Positions 17,883-28,361 are shown, numbered from the stretch's first letter. The stretch is DNA of 64,000 bases from Rubrimonas sp036788415 (GCF_036788415.1 NZ_DAIQNN010000004.1:32308-96307); one strand, 5' to 3'. The notes: generated from the sequence alone by a model not told the origin. Program-made: numbers and translations.

Positions 17883-18565
17883 CGCAGATCGATCTCGGCG
17901 TTCGCCTCGGGCTTGGCCTCCAGCGCGTCGAACAGCTCGGCGGCCACCGTCTCGGGTCGGGTGAGCGCGGCGCGGTCCTCGCCGGGATAGAAGCGGGCGC
18001 GCAGCGCCGTCGGCATTGGGGGAGGACATGCGCGCATCGCCCGGAGCGCCGTGGCTTTCGATTCAAGCGCCCATGACGTCCAGATCTCTCGCGCCGCGAC
18101 CTTGGAGGCGGCGTAGCTGGAGAAGAAGGCGCGGCTCGGGCGCGGGTCGTCCATCAGCACCGCCTGCGCGGCGGGGGCGGCGCGCAGCAACGGGTCGAGC
18201 GATCGGATCAGCCGCTGCGGGGCGCGGGCGTTGATCGCCATCGCCTTGTCGTAATCCTCGGCCGAGGCGTGCGGGGTCGGCGAGAGCATCGGCGGGAAGG
18301 CGGCGCAGTGCAGCCAGAGATCGAGCTTGCCCCAGCGCTCGGCGATGGCGGCGCCGAGGCGCTCAAGGGCGGGGTCGTCGGTCAGGTCGAGCGGCGTGAG
18401 CGTGGCGGCGCCGCCTTCGGCCTTGATCGCGTCGTCGAGTTCCTCGAGCCCGCCGACCGTGCGGGCCAGCGCGATCACATGGAAGCCGCGGCGCGCGGCC
18501 TCACGCGCGCAGGCCCAGCCGAGCCCGCGGGAGGCGCCGGCGACGAAGGCGAGACGGTCGGTCAT
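17867..18565 (-). CDS. SDR-family NAD(P)-dependent oxidoreductase
   Basis: A 232-residue short-chain dehydrogenase. The cofactor loop is AGASRGLG near residue 9, the active-site Tyr and Lys are in SYAASKVAAREIW, and the usual NNAG is replaced by HCAA. The start at 18565 is 6 nt after the purF stop, so it is the last gene of the purF operon. Its substrate is unknown. The tail overlaps der by 16 nt. The frame remains open upstream through purF, but SDR homology begins at MTDRLAFVAGAS. Confidence 0.88.
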   Translation of the reverse strand: MTDRLAFVAGASRGLGWACAREAARRGFHVIALARTVGGLEELDDAIKAEGGAATLTPLDLTDDPALERLGAAIAERWGKLDLWLHCAAFPPMLSPTPHASAEDYDKAMAINARAPQRLIRSLDPLLRAAPAAQAVLMDDPRPSRAFFSSYAASKVAAREIWTSWALESKATALRAMRACPPPMPTALRARFYPGEDRAALTRPETVAAELFDALEAKPEANAEIDLRHLSA

Positions 18566-18570
18566 GAAGT

Positions 18571-20052
18571 TCACCGGGAGTTGGGAAGCTTGATCTTGCC
18601 CTTGGCGATCTGGTCGGAGGGCGGAACGGGGTAGTCGCCGCTGAAGCATGCGTCGCAGAATCGGGGCGCGGCGGCGTCGCGGCCCTCGTCGATCCCGCAG
18701 GCGCGGTAGAGCCCGTCGAGCGAGACGAAGCGGATTGAGTCGACGCCCAGATGCGCGCGCATCTGCTCCTCGGTCATCTGCGCCGCGAGGAGCTTGTCCT
18801 TCTCGGGCGTGTCCACGCCGTAGAAGCAGGGCCAGACCGTGGGCGGAGAGGCGACGCGCAGATGGACTTCGCGGGCGCCGGCGTCGAGCACCATCTCCTT
18901 GATCTTGAGGCTCGTGGTTCCGCGCACCACGCTGTCGTCGACCAGCACCACCCGCTTGCCTGCGATCACCGCGCGGTTGACGTTGAGCTTGAGCCGCACG
19001 CCCATGTTGCGGATCTGCTCGGACGGCTCGATGAAGGTGCGGCCGACATACTGGTTGCGGATGATCCCCATGGCGAAGGGAATCCCGCTCTGCTGGCTGA
19101 ACCCGATGGCCGCCGGCGTGCCGCTGTCGGGCACCGGGCAGACGAGATCGGCCTCGACAGGCGCTTCGCGGGCGAGTTCGGCGCCGATGCGGCGGCGGGC
19201 CTCGTAAACCGAAAGGCCGTCGATCACGCTGTCGGGGCGCGAGAAATAGACGTATTCGAAGATACAGAAGCGCGGCTTCGCGCGGGTGAAGGGAAAGATG
19301 CTCTCCACCCCCTCCTTCGAGATGATGACCATCTCGCCCGGCTCGACGTCGCGGACGAGCTCCGCGCCGACGATGTCGAGCGCGCAGGTCTCGGAGGAGA
19401 GAATCCAGGTGTCGCCAACGCGGCCCAGCGCCAGCGGGCGGACGCCCAACGGGTCGCGCACGCCGATCAGCTTCGAGCGGGTGATCGCGACGACCGAAAA
19501 TGCGCCTTCGACGCGGCGCAGCGCGTCCTTCATACGCTCGGCGACGGTCTTCTGGATCGAGCGCGCCATCAGATGGACGATGCATTCGGTGTCGGAGGAG
19601 GACTGGAAGATCGAACCGCGCTCGATCAGCTCCGCCCGCAGCGCGTCGGCGTTCACCAGATTGCCGTTATGCGCGATCGAGAAGCCGCCCGAATTGAGTT
19701 CGGCGTAGAGCGGCTGGACGTCGCGAATCGCCGTCGCGCCCTTGCCGCCCGCCGTCGAGTAGCGGACATGGCCGAGCGCGTGAGTCCCGGGCAGGGCGGC
19801 GATCACCTTGGCGGAGGTGAAGTTGTCGCGCACATAGCCGAGGCGGCGGACGGTGTGGAATTCGCCGGTCGTCGCGTCGTGCGAGACGATGCCGGCGGCC
19901 TCCTGCCCGCGATGCTGCAGCGCGTGAAGGCCGAGCGCCACGAAGCTCGCAGCGCCCTGCGCCCCGAACACGCCATAGACGCCGCATTCCTCATGCAGCT
20001 TGTCGTCGTCGAATGGGCTGGATAGCGGAAGGCCGGGCGCGCCGCTCAACAT
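18571..20052 (-). CDS. purF: Amidophosphoribosyltransferase PurF
   Basis: This 493-residue enzyme catalyses the first committed step of purine synthesis, PRPP plus glutamine to phosphoribosylamine. It has a short propeptide followed by Cys23 in EECGVYGVFG, the N-terminal nucleophile of a class II glutamine amidotransferase domain. A C-terminal phosphoribosyltransferase domain carries VVLVDDSVVRGTT, the PRPP-binding loop. ATG 20052 is preceded by GGAG at 7 nt; the longer frame to 20130 is unlikely. cvpA lies 61 nt upstream, the classic cvpA-purF pair. Confidence 0.96.
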   Translation of the reverse strand: MLSGAPGLPLSSPFDDDKLHEECGVYGVFGAQGAASFVALGLHALQHRGQEAAGIVSHDATTGEFHTVRRLGYVRDNFTSAKVIAALPGTHALGHVRYSTAGGKGATAIRDVQPLYAELNSGGFSIAHNGNLVNADALRAELIERGSIFQSSSDTECIVHLMARSIQKTVAERMKDALRRVEGAFSVVAITRSKLIGVRDPLGVRPLALGRVGDTWILSSETCALDIVGAELVRDVEPGEMVIISKEGVESIFPFTRAKPRFCIFEYVYFSRPDSVIDGLSVYEARRRIGAELAREAPVEADLVCPVPDSGTPAAIGFSQQSGIPFAMGIIRNQYVGRTFIEPSEQIRNMGVRLKLNVNRAVIAGKRVVLVDDSVVRGTTSLKIKEMVLDAGAREVHLRVASPPTVWPCFYGVDTPEKDKLLAAQMTEEQMRAHLGVDSIRFVSLDGLYRACGIDEGRDAAAPRFCDACFSGDYPVPPSDQIAKGKIKLPNSR

Positions 20053-20113
20053 CCGCGATCTCCGATGGCGAGGCGTGGAACGCCGCGGGGTATAGCGGGG
20101 CGCGCGGGGGTTG

Positions 20114-20701
20114 TCACCCGCCTGTCGCAACGCCGGCGCCTGCGTCCGCCGGGCCGCAGACGCCCATCAGCCGGTCGATGCGCTCGCCGATGAAGGGCGG
20201 CAGCTCGGTGGGCGCGTTGGCGCGCAGCAATTCGGCGGCGTCGGCGATCAGGGCGATGGACCGGGCCTCCTCAAGCGCCGCGATGCGCTGATCGACGGGG
20301 ACAAGCAGGCCGTAGAGCAGGTAGAGCACGGCGACGAGGATCACGCCGCGCGCCACGCCGAACAGAAAACCCAAGCCCCGGTCGAAGGGACCGAGCGCGC
20401 TGTCGAGAATCACGCTCGAGATCAGCGGGGTGACGATCGACAGCAGGATCAGGATGGCGGCGAAGGCGACGGCGAAGGCGGCGAGCAGCGAGAGCGTGCA
20501 GGAAGAGCGCAGAAAGTCCCCGAGATAGGGGACTTCGGCGATCAGGGGCTCGACGAAAGGGGCGAAGAAGAAGGCGCCGAGCGCCGCCACGACCCAGCCG
20601 CCGATCGCGAGCGCCTCGCGGGTGAGGCCGCGCGCATAGGCGAGAAAGCCGGAAATGGCGACGATGAGCAGAATGGCGGCGTCGGCTATGGCGGCGGTCA
20701 T
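20114..20701 (-). CDS. cvpA: CvpA family membrane protein
   Basis: A 195-residue inner-membrane protein with four predicted helices (about residues 3-25, 28-50, 65-90 and 100-125), in the CvpA/colicin V production family. The helix-3 and linker region GPFDRGLGFLFGVARGVILVAV is characteristic. The family is often next to purF and is linked to envelope homeostasis; its molecular role is unsettled. It lies 6 nt downstream of radA and upstream of purF. Confidence 0.9.
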   Translation of the reverse strand: MTAAIADAAILLIVAISGFLAYARGLTREALAIGGWVVAALGAFFFAPFVEPLIAEVPYLGDFLRSSCTLSLLAAFAVAFAAILILLSIVTPLISSVILDSALGPFDRGLGFLFGVARGVILVAVLYLLYGLLVPVDQRIAALEEARSIALIADAAELLRANAPTELPPFIGERIDRLMGVCGPADAGAGVATGG

Positions 20702-20707
20702 CGAAAA

Positions 20708-22087
<1,380 letters not shown>

Positions 22088-22095
22088 GGCGCCGC

Positions 22096-22716
22096 TCAGG
22101 CGGGGTCTTCGGGGCGCAGGGGCGGGAGCGCCTTGCGCGCCGGTCGGGGCTCGTCTTCGTCCACCTTGGCCGGGCCGAACAGGGCGACGGTGTGCCTCCA
22201 GAAGTTTTCCCAGCGCGAGGGGCGGCCGATCTCGACGGCGGCGGCGACGACGGGGTCGCGCACGTCGCGCATCGCCACGTCGAAATCGTCGCGCGCGCGC
22301 TGGAGCTGGGATTGCAGCGCCTCCAGCTGCTCGAGATGACGGCGCTTGGCGGGCTCGGGGAGCCAGCTGAAATCGAGGATCATGCCGCGCGCCTCGGACA
22401 GCAGCGCGCGCAGGCGCTTGAAGTCGGCGGCGTCCTCGTCCACGCCGCGCCGCGCCTCGATGCGGGCGACAGTGTCCTGTTCCGCGTGCAGGGCGGCCAT
22501 CCGCCAGGTCTTCCTGAAGAAAGCGGCGAGCTCCTCGGGGGAGAAGCCGTCGCGCTCGATCATGCCGGCGTCCTCATGCACCACGCCGAGGCGGTTGCAG
22601 ACGGCGAGCACGCGGGCCACGCGGCGGTAGTTGGTCGCGAAATCCGCAGGTTCTTCGGCTTCGAGATGCTCCTGCGCGGCGCGCATCAGTTCGGCCCAGA
22701 GGGCGTCGTCGGACAT
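22096..22716 (-). CDS. Conserved-looking hypothetical protein, 206 aa
   Basis: I do not recognise this protein. It is soluble-looking with no signal peptide, begins MSDDALWAELMRAAQEHLEAEE, and has a central helical or coiled-coil stretch (ALQSQLQRARDDFDVAMRDV, about residues 135-155). The tail is proline- and acid-rich. It lies 8 nt from radA and 15 nt from mlaF, in a tightly packed run. Spacing and codon use match its neighbours, so I take it as a real gene with unknown function. Confidence 0.75.
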   Translation of the reverse strand: MSDDALWAELMRAAQEHLEAEEPADFATNYRRVARVLAVCNRLGVVHEDAGMIERDGFSPEELAAFFRKTWRMAALHAEQDTVARIEARRGVDEDAADFKRLRALLSEARGMILDFSWLPEPAKRRHLEQLEALQSQLQRARDDFDVAMRDVRDPVVAAAVEIGRPSRWENFWRHTVALFGPAKVDEDEPRPARKALPPLRPEDPA

Positions 22717-22731
22717 CGGCGTCTCCCTTGG

Positions 22732-23502
22732 TCAGCGCAGAGCGGCGATTGGGCCTTCGGCGCGGCCGTGGATGAACTGGTCGACGTAAGCATTTCCGCT
22801 GTCTTCCATTTCTCTCACGCCGCCGCACCATTGCACGACGCCCTCATGCAGCATGGCGACCCGGTCGGCGATGCGCCGGACCGAGCTCATGTCGTGAGTG
22901 ATGGTCATGGCCGTGGCGCCCATCTCGACGACGATCTCGCGGATCAGGGCGTTGATGACGTCGGCCATGATCGGGTCGAGGCCAGTGGTGGGTTCGTCGA
23001 AGAAGATGATTTCGGGCTCGGCGGCGATAGCGCGGGCGAGGCCGACCCGCTTCTGCATGCCGCCCGACAGTTCGGCGGGGAACTTCTCCGCCGTCTCCGG
23101 GCCGAGCCCCACGCGGCGCAGCTTGTCGAGCGCCACGGCGCGCGCTTCGTCGTCGCTCAGCCGCCCCTTGCCGTTGAGCAGGCGGAAGGCGACGTTGCGC
23201 CAGACCGGAAGGCTGTCGAAGAGCGCTCCGCCCTGAAACAGCATCCCGAAGCGGTCGAGCATCGCGGCGCGGACCTTTCCGCGCGCATGGGTCGCGTCCT
23301 CGCCGTCGAGAAGGATCCGGCCCGCATCCGGTTCGATCAGGCCGATCACGCATTTCAGCGTGACCGATTTCCCGGTGCCCGAGCCGCCGATGATCACCAT
23401 CGATTCGCCGCGCGCCACGGAGAGGTCCACGCCGCGCAGCACATGGTTCGAACCGAAGCTCTTTGCGACGCCGCGCAACTCGATCCGGGCAATGGCCTCC
23501 AT
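22732..23502 (-). CDS. mlaF: Phospholipid-transport ABC ATPase (MlaF-like)
   Basis: A 256-residue ABC ATPase with Walker A GGSGTGKS, signature LSGGMQKR and Walker B IIFFDEPTTGLDPI. The spelling LSGGMQKRVGLARA, and pairing with an MlaE-type permease, mark the Mla/MCE-type lipid transporters that keep outer-membrane lipid asymmetry. The stop of mlaE overlaps its start codon region (both at 23502). MlaD, B and C genes are not in the window. Confidence 0.9.
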   Translation of the reverse strand: MEAIARIELRGVAKSFGSNHVLRGVDLSVARGESMVIIGGSGTGKSVTLKCVIGLIEPDAGRILLDGEDATHARGKVRAAMLDRFGMLFQGGALFDSLPVWRNVAFRLLNGKGRLSDDEARAVALDKLRRVGLGPETAEKFPAELSGGMQKRVGLARAIAAEPEIIFFDEPTTGLDPIMADVINALIREIVVEMGATAMTITHDMSSVRRIADRVAMLHEGVVQWCGGVREMEDSGNAYVDQFIHGRAEGPIAALR

Positions 23503-24299
23503 CAGCGCCCCGCGAAGAAGAATTCGGTGAGCATGTAGTTGGAGGCGAGGATCAGGATCGAGGCGCCCACCACGGCGTTGGTGGTGGCGCGCCCGACGCC
23601 CTGTGCGCCGCGGCCGGAATGGTAGCCCTGATAGCAGCCCATCAGCGCAATGATGAAGCCGAACACGGCGGCCTTGACCAAGCCGGAGGTGACGTCCCCG
23701 AGTTCCAAGAAGTCCCAGGTGTTCTGGATGTAGGTCCCGCCATTGAAGCCGAGCCGCGCGACCCCGACCAGATAGCCGCCCATGATGCCGATGATGTCGC
23801 CGATCAGCACGAGGAAGGGCAGGGCGATAGTCGCGGCCCAGAGGCGCGGCGCGACGAGATATTTCAGCGGGTTGGTCGAGAGGGTGGTCAGCGCGTCGAT
23901 CTGCTCGGTGACGCGCATCGTGCCGATCTCGGCGGCGATGGAGGCGGAGACGCGTCCCGCGACCATCAGCCCGCCGAGCACGGGGCCGAGCTCGCGCGTC
24001 ATGCCGATGGCGACGATGGAGGGCACGACGGACTCGGCGTTGAAGCGGGCGCCGCCGGCGTAGATCTGGAGCGCGAGCGCTGCGCCGGTGAAGAGGGCGG
24101 TAAGACCGACCACCGGCAACGAGAAATAGCCGATCCGCAAAAGCTGGCGGCCAAGCTCGGGCAGGTAGAAGGGCGGGCTGACGGAAAGCGCAACCGAGGA
24201 GAAGCCGAAAATCGCCACGGCCCCAGCGCCGCGCAGCGCGTCGATGACGAAGCGTCCCACTGCTGCGAGGAAGGTCGCAAGGAGGTCGAGTGCGATCAA
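23502..24299 (-). CDS. mlaE: Phospholipid-transport ABC permease (MlaE-like)
   Basis: A 265-residue permease with five or six membrane helices and the MlaE signature region (RELGPVLGGLMVAGRVSASI, then VTEQIDALTTLSTNP). It works with the ATPase encoded just downstream. The start is TTG at 24299: it overlaps the alr stop as TTGA, has GGAG about 9 nt upstream, and no ATG fits. The frame is open much further upstream inside alr, which is a shadow. Confidence 0.88.
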   Translation of the reverse strand: MIALDLLATFLAAVGRFVIDALRGAGAVAIFGFSSVALSVSPPFYLPELGRQLLRIGYFSLPVVGLTALFTGAALALQIYAGGARFNAESVVPSIVAIGMTRELGPVLGGLMVAGRVSASIAAEIGTMRVTEQIDALTTLSTNPLKYLVAPRLWAATIALPFLVLIGDIIGIMGGYLVGVARLGFNGGTYIQNTWDFLELGDVTSGLVKAAVFGFIIALMGCYQGYHSGRGAQGVGRATTNAVVGASILILASNYMLTEFFFAGR

Positions 24300-25369
24300 C
24301 AGGCGAGCTCCGCTCCGGGCCGCGTGCCCTTGGAACCTACATAACGCCGCTGGTGGCGCCTTCCAAGGCTGGTCAGGACTTCGTAGCCGATGGTTCCCGT
24401 AGCGGCGGCGAGCGCGTCCACGCCCTGATCTGGGCCGAGAAGGGCGACGCGGTCGCCGGCGGCGAGGTCGGGCGCGTCGGTGGCGTCGAGCGTGACGAGG
24501 TCCATGCTGACGCGTCCGACGATGGGCAGGGCGCGGCCGGCGTGATGCGCGACGCATTTTGCGCCGCGTTTGAGGCCGTCTGCATAACCTATTGAAATCG
24601 TTGCTATTCGGCTTGGGCGTGGCGCGATCCAGGCGCCGCCGTAGCCGACGGCCTCGCCCGCCGCGACGTCGCGGATCTGGAGCACGGGAATGTCGAGGGC
24701 GACGGCGGGGCGGGCGCCGACGAAAGGCAGGCCGCCATAGAGGCCGACGCCGGGGCGCACGAGATCGAAATGGAAAGCGGGACCCAGCAACACGCCGCCG
24801 GTCGCAGCGAGGCTGCGGGGAAGGCCCGCGAGGCGGGGATGGGCGGTCATCGCCTCGAAACGGGCGCGCTCTGCGGCGCTCGCGGGGTGGACGGGATCGT
24901 CAGAGCAGGAGAGATGCGCCATGACGAGGGCGGGCGCGGGGAGGTCGGCGTCGAGTAGGGCCGCGAGTTCGGCGGGCTCCAAGCCGAGGCGGTTCATGCC
25001 TACGTCGAGTTGCAGCGCGCAAGGTGTTGGTGCAGAACGGAACGCGGCGATCTGCGCGGGGCTGTTGAGAACCGGGCGGATGTCGGCGGCCCGCAGTTCC
25101 GCAAGCTCGGCGGCGTCGCAGCCGTTGAGCGCGTAGATGACGGGGCCGGGGCCGAGGATGGCGCGCAGGGCGAGGGCTTCCTCGGGAAGGGCGACGAAAA
25201 AAGTCCGGGCGCCGGCGGCGGCGAGCGCAGGGGCGACCTGGGCTGCGCCGACGCCGTATGCGTCGGCCTTGACCACGGCCGCGCATTCGGCAGGGGCGGT
25301 GCGGGCGGCGAGCGCGCGCCAGTTGGCGACGACGGCGTCGAGGTCGATGGTGAGCAGGCCGCGCGCCAT
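24296..25369 (-). CDS. alr: Alanine racemase
   Basis: A 357-residue PLP enzyme that makes D-alanine for peptidoglycan. The PLP-binding lysine is Lys34 in VVKADAYGVGA. The second catalytic residue is the Tyr in ISIGYADGLKR near residue 255, and GRVSMDLVTLD is typical. It starts at ATG 25369, 9 nt after the dnaB stop, and its stop overlaps mlaE. The dnaB-alr pairing is common in alphaproteobacteria. Confidence 0.96.
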   Translation of the reverse strand: MARGLLTIDLDAVVANWRALAARTAPAECAAVVKADAYGVGAAQVAPALAAAGARTFFVALPEEALALRAILGPGPVIYALNGCDAAELAELRAADIRPVLNSPAQIAAFRSAPTPCALQLDVGMNRLGLEPAELAALLDADLPAPALVMAHLSCSDDPVHPASAAERARFEAMTAHPRLAGLPRSLAATGGVLLGPAFHFDLVRPGVGLYGGLPFVGARPAVALDIPVLQIRDVAAGEAVGYGGAWIAPRPSRIATISIGYADGLKRGAKCVAHHAGRALPIVGRVSMDLVTLDATDAPDLAAGDRVALLGPDQGVDALAAATGTIGYEVLTSLGRRHQRRYVGSKGTRPGAELAC

Positions 25370-25377
25370 GCGTTGCC

Positions 25378-26853
25378 TCAGAAGTCGCGGCTGTCGCGCC
25401 GGTCCTCGCGGGCGAGGTCGGAGAAACGGGTGAAGCGGCCGTCGAACATCATTTCGACCGTGCCGATGGGGCCGTGGCGCTGCTTGCCGATGATCGCCTC
25501 GGCGCGGTTGTGGACGCGTTCGGCCTTCTCCAGCCATTCGGGAAAGCGCGGATCGTCTTCGGGCGGCTTCACCCGCTCGTGGTAGTATTCCTCGCGATAG
25601 ACGAACATCACCACGTCGGCGTCCTGTTCGATGGAGCCCGATTCGCGCAGATCGGAAAGCTGGGGACGCTTGTCGTCGCGGTTCTCGACCTGACGGGAGA
25701 GCTGGGAGAGGGCGATCACCGGGATCGACAGCTCCTTGGCGATGGCCTTCAAGCCTTGCGTGATCTCGGAGACTTCCTGCACGCGGCCCTCGGAGCGGCC
25801 GGTGGTGGGCCGGACGAGCTGGAGATAGTCCACGAACAGCGCGTCGAGCCCGTGCTGGCGCTTGAGACGGCGGGCGCGGGCGGCGAGCGTCGAGATGGGG
25901 AGGGCGGGGGTGTCGTCGATGTAGAGCGGGATGCGCTCGAGCTCGGCGGCGGCGTGGACGAAGCGGCGGAACTCGTCCTCGTCCATCTCGCCGCGGCGGA
26001 TGCGCTCGGACGGCACCAGCGCCTGTTCGGACAGGACGCGGGTCGCGAGTTGCTCCGACGACATCTCGAGCGAGAAGAAGCCGACGACGCCGCCGTCGAC
26101 GGTTCCCTCGGTTCCGTCGGGCAAGGCGCCCCTGCGCCATTTGCGGGCGATGTTGAAGGCGATGTTGGTGGCGAGAGAGGTTTTGCCCATCGAGGGGCGG
26201 CCCGCGATGATCAGGAGGTCGGAGGGGTGCAGGCCGCCGAGCTTGCGGTCCATGTCCATCAGACCGGTGGAGATGCCGGCGAGGCCGCCTTCGCGCTGAT
26301 AGGCGGCGTTTGCGACATCCACCGCGTCTTTGGCGGCGCGCAGGAAGGAGACGAAGCCGCCTTCGTATTTGCCCTTCTCCGCGAGCTGGTAGAGCGCCTG
26401 CTCGGCGGCGACGATCTGCTCGCGAGGCGGGTTCTCATCGTCCATGGTCGCGGCTTGGCCGACGATCTCGTCGCCCAGCGCCATCAGGTCGCGCCGCAGC
26501 GAGAGGTCGTGGATCGCCTGGGCGTAGGCGCGGGCGTTGAAGACCGAGACGGCGGAGCCGGCCAAGCGCGCGAGATAGGCGACGCCGCCGACTTCCGCCA
26601 TGCCGGGATCGGCCTCGAAGAAGGGCTTCAGCGTCACCGGGGTGGCGAGTGCGTTCTGCTGTATGCGGCGGGCGGCGACTTCGAAGATGCGCTGGTGCAG
26701 CGGCTCGAAGAAATGGCGCGCCTCGATCAGCGATGCGATGCGGTCGTAAACCTCGTTGTTGACGAGCAGCGCGCCGAGGAGCGCCTGCTCGGCCTCGATG
26801 TTGCAGGGCTGCGCGCGCGGGGGGGATTCTCGTGGATCGACGCCGTCGGCCAT
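25378..26853 (-). CDS. dnaB: Replicative DNA helicase DnaB
   Basis: A 491-residue hexameric helicase with an N-terminal primase-interacting domain (NIEAEQALLGALLVNNEVYD) and a RecA-like motor with Walker A AGRPSMGKTS near residue 220. Further motifs are FSLEMSSEQLATR, VDYLQLV and SQLSRQVENRDDKRP. ATG 26853 has GGAGGG 7 nt upstream, better than the ATG at 26907. It is the first gene of the minus-strand run to purF. Confidence 0.97.
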   Translation of the reverse strand: MADGVDPRESPPRAQPCNIEAEQALLGALLVNNEVYDRIASLIEARHFFEPLHQRIFEVAARRIQQNALATPVTLKPFFEADPGMAEVGGVAYLARLAGSAVSVFNARAYAQAIHDLSLRRDLMALGDEIVGQAATMDDENPPREQIVAAEQALYQLAEKGKYEGGFVSFLRAAKDAVDVANAAYQREGGLAGISTGLMDMDRKLGGLHPSDLLIIAGRPSMGKTSLATNIAFNIARKWRRGALPDGTEGTVDGGVVGFFSLEMSSEQLATRVLSEQALVPSERIRRGEMDEDEFRRFVHAAAELERIPLYIDDTPALPISTLAARARRLKRQHGLDALFVDYLQLVRPTTGRSEGRVQEVSEITQGLKAIAKELSIPVIALSQLSRQVENRDDKRPQLSDLRESGSIEQDADVVMFVYREEYYHERVKPPEDDPRFPEWLEKAERVHNRAEAIIGKQRHGPIGTVEMMFDGRFTRFSDLAREDRRDSRDF

Positions 26854-26989
26854 GCGGTTCCCTCCCTCGTTCGCCTTGCCGCAGACTATGCCGGCGTCGC
26901 ACTTCAAGCAATTGAAAACGCTTATCTATTCTATCCCGGGCCTGTGGATGTCGGGGATCGCGCGCGGTTTTTCGCGCCCGATCAAGGCG

Positions 26990-27024
26990 CAAAGAAAAAG
27001 GCCGCGGCGCGGGCCGCGGCCTTT
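26990..27024 (-). terminator. Rho-independent terminator of the rpsF-rpsR-rplI operon
   Basis: On the minus strand a perfect 12-bp stem (27013-27024 pairing with 26997-27008; AAAGGCCGCGGC) with a 4-nt loop is followed by a run of mostly T. It begins 20 nt after the rplI stop. This is the strongest intrinsic terminator in the window. Confidence 0.9.
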
Positions 27025-27043
27025 GGCGGCGCCGCGCGGGGTA

Positions 27044-27670
27044 TCAGTCGCGGCGGGTTTCGTCGTCGTCGTCCGGATCGACGATCTCCATGCCGGCGGG
27101 CGCGCGCTCCTCGTCGTCCGCGGTCTCGAGCAGGCGCTGCACGTCGAATTCAGCCTGCTCGGCGGCGTCTTCCTCGGCGCGCAGTTCGGCGATGGTCTTG
27201 CCCTGCGCCTGAAGCTCCGCCTCGTCCTGGCTGCGGGCCACGTTGACCGTGACATGGCAGGACACTTCGGGGTGGAGCACGACGCGCACCTTGTGCAGGC
27301 CGAGATCCTTGATCGGGCGGTCGAGGGTGACCTGGCCGCGCTCGACCGAGAAGCCGCCCTCCGTCGCCGCTTCGGCGATGTCGCGGTTGCTAACCGAGCC
27401 GTAGAGCGCGCCCGAATCGGAAGCCTGGCGGATCACCACGAAGGCCTTGCCGTCAAGTTTCGCCGCGACCGCTTCCGCTTCCTTGCGCTGCTCCAGGTTT
27501 CGCGCCTCGAGCTGGACGCGCTCGGCCTCGAAGCGGGCGAGGTTGGCCTTGGTGGCGCGGAGCGCCTTGCCCTGCGGCAGAAGGAAGTTGCGCCCGTAGC
27601 CGTCGCGCACCTTCACCACGTCGCCCATCTGGCCGAGTTTCTCGACCCTCTGGAGAAGAACCACTTCCAT
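27044..27670 (-). CDS. rplI: 50S ribosomal protein L9
   Basis: A 208-residue L9: MEVVLLQRVEKLGQMGDVVKV and GYGRNFLLPQGKA are the N-terminal rRNA-binding domain signature, followed by a long helix and the C-terminal domain (to about residue 150). The remaining 55 or so residues form an acidic, low-complexity tail (AELRAEEDAAEQAEFD through DPDDDDE). That makes it longer than the 150-residue E. coli protein, as is usual in Rhodobacterales. It is the last gene of the S6-S18-L9 operon. Confidence 0.97.
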   Translation of the reverse strand: MEVVLLQRVEKLGQMGDVVKVRDGYGRNFLLPQGKALRATKANLARFEAERVQLEARNLEQRKEAEAVAAKLDGKAFVVIRQASDSGALYGSVSNRDIAEAATEGGFSVERGQVTLDRPIKDLGLHKVRVVLHPEVSCHVTVNVARSQDEAELQAQGKTIAELRAEEDAAEQAEFDVQRLLETADDEERAPAGMEIVDPDDDDETRRD

Positions 27671-27681
27671 GTCGCTCTCCC

Positions 27682-27909
27682 TCAGTTCACGGCGTAGGGC
27701 ATCAGGGCGAGGAAGCGGGAGCGCTTGATGGCGCGCGCGAGTTCGCGCTGCTTCTTCGCCGAGACTGCGGTGATCCGGCTCGGCACGATCTTGCCGCGCT
27801 CGGAGACGTAGCGCTGCAGGAGCTTGACGTCCTTGTAGTCTATGACCGGCGCGCCCTCGCCCGAGAAGGGGCAGGACTTGCGGCGGCGGAAAAACGGCTT
27901 CTTGGCCAT
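27682..27909 (-). CDS. rpsR: 30S ribosomal protein S18
   Basis: A 75-residue S18 with KSCPFSGEG, the IDYKDVKLLQRYVSERGKI core and KKQRELARAIKRSRFLALMP. I use ATG 27909, which has AAGGAG about 9 nt upstream, rather than the in-frame codon at 27930. It lies between rpsF and rplI; S18 forms a heterodimer with S6 on the 30S platform. Confidence 0.97.
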   Translation of the reverse strand: MAKKPFFRRRKSCPFSGEGAPVIDYKDVKLLQRYVSERGKIVPSRITAVSAKKQRELARAIKRSRFLALMPYAVN

Positions 27910-27926
27910 GGGTCTCGCTCCTTCGA

Positions 27927-28301
27927 TCAATCGTCGCGCCGGCCGCGGCCGCCGCGGCGGCCCCGGTCGTCGCGGGCGCTCTTGGCGCGGACCACGGCGC
28001 TTTCGCCGTCTTCGTGCTCGTCGACGCGCACGGTGAGAACGCGCATCACGTCGTCATGCAGGCGCATCAGACGCTCCATTTCCTGCACGGCGGCCGAGGG
28101 GGCGTCCGACTTCAGGAACAGATAGTGGCCCTTGCGGTTCTTGTTGATCTTGTAGGCCATCGAGCGCAGGCCCCAGTATTCGGAGCCCGAGACGTCGCCG
28201 CCATTGTCCTTGAGGATCTGGCCGAAATGCTCGATCAGAGCCTCGGCCTGCGCGTTGGAGATGTCCTGACGCGCGATGAAGACATGCTCGTAGAGAGCCA
28301 T
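27927..28301 (-). CDS. rpsF: 30S ribosomal protein S6
   Basis: A 124-residue S6: ALYEHVFIARQDISNAQ at the N-terminus, WGLRSMAYKINKNRKGHYL in the middle and a basic/acidic Arg-Asp-Gly tail (RGRRGGRGRRDD). ATG 28301 has an AAGGACGAC-like site upstream. It is the first gene of the operon and is preceded by a leader with two hairpins. Confidence 0.96.
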   Translation of the reverse strand: MALYEHVFIARQDISNAQAEALIEHFGQILKDNGGDVSGSEYWGLRSMAYKINKNRKGHYLFLKSDAPSAAVQEMERLMRLHDDVMRVLTVRVDEHEDGESAVVRAKSARDDRGRRGGRGRRDD

Positions 28302-28332
28302 CTGTCGTCCTTCATGTCCGGCGCGCTTCACC

Positions 28333-28361
28333 GTGCGGGGTTCAAGGCTCCCGGCCCGCAC
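28333..28361 (-). promoter_or_regulatory. Candidate rpsF leader hairpin (possible S6:S18 binding site)
   Basis: On the minus strand a perfect 7-bp stem (GTGCGGG at 28361-28355 with CCCGCAC at 28339-28333) encloses a 15-nt loop that begins with CCGG. It ends 31 nt before the rpsF ATG. A known bacterial leader bound by the S6:S18 complex has a CCG near such a stem, so autoregulation is possible. A second 7-bp hairpin (28380-28398) lies further upstream. The structure is seen; the function is inferred. Confidence 0.3.
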
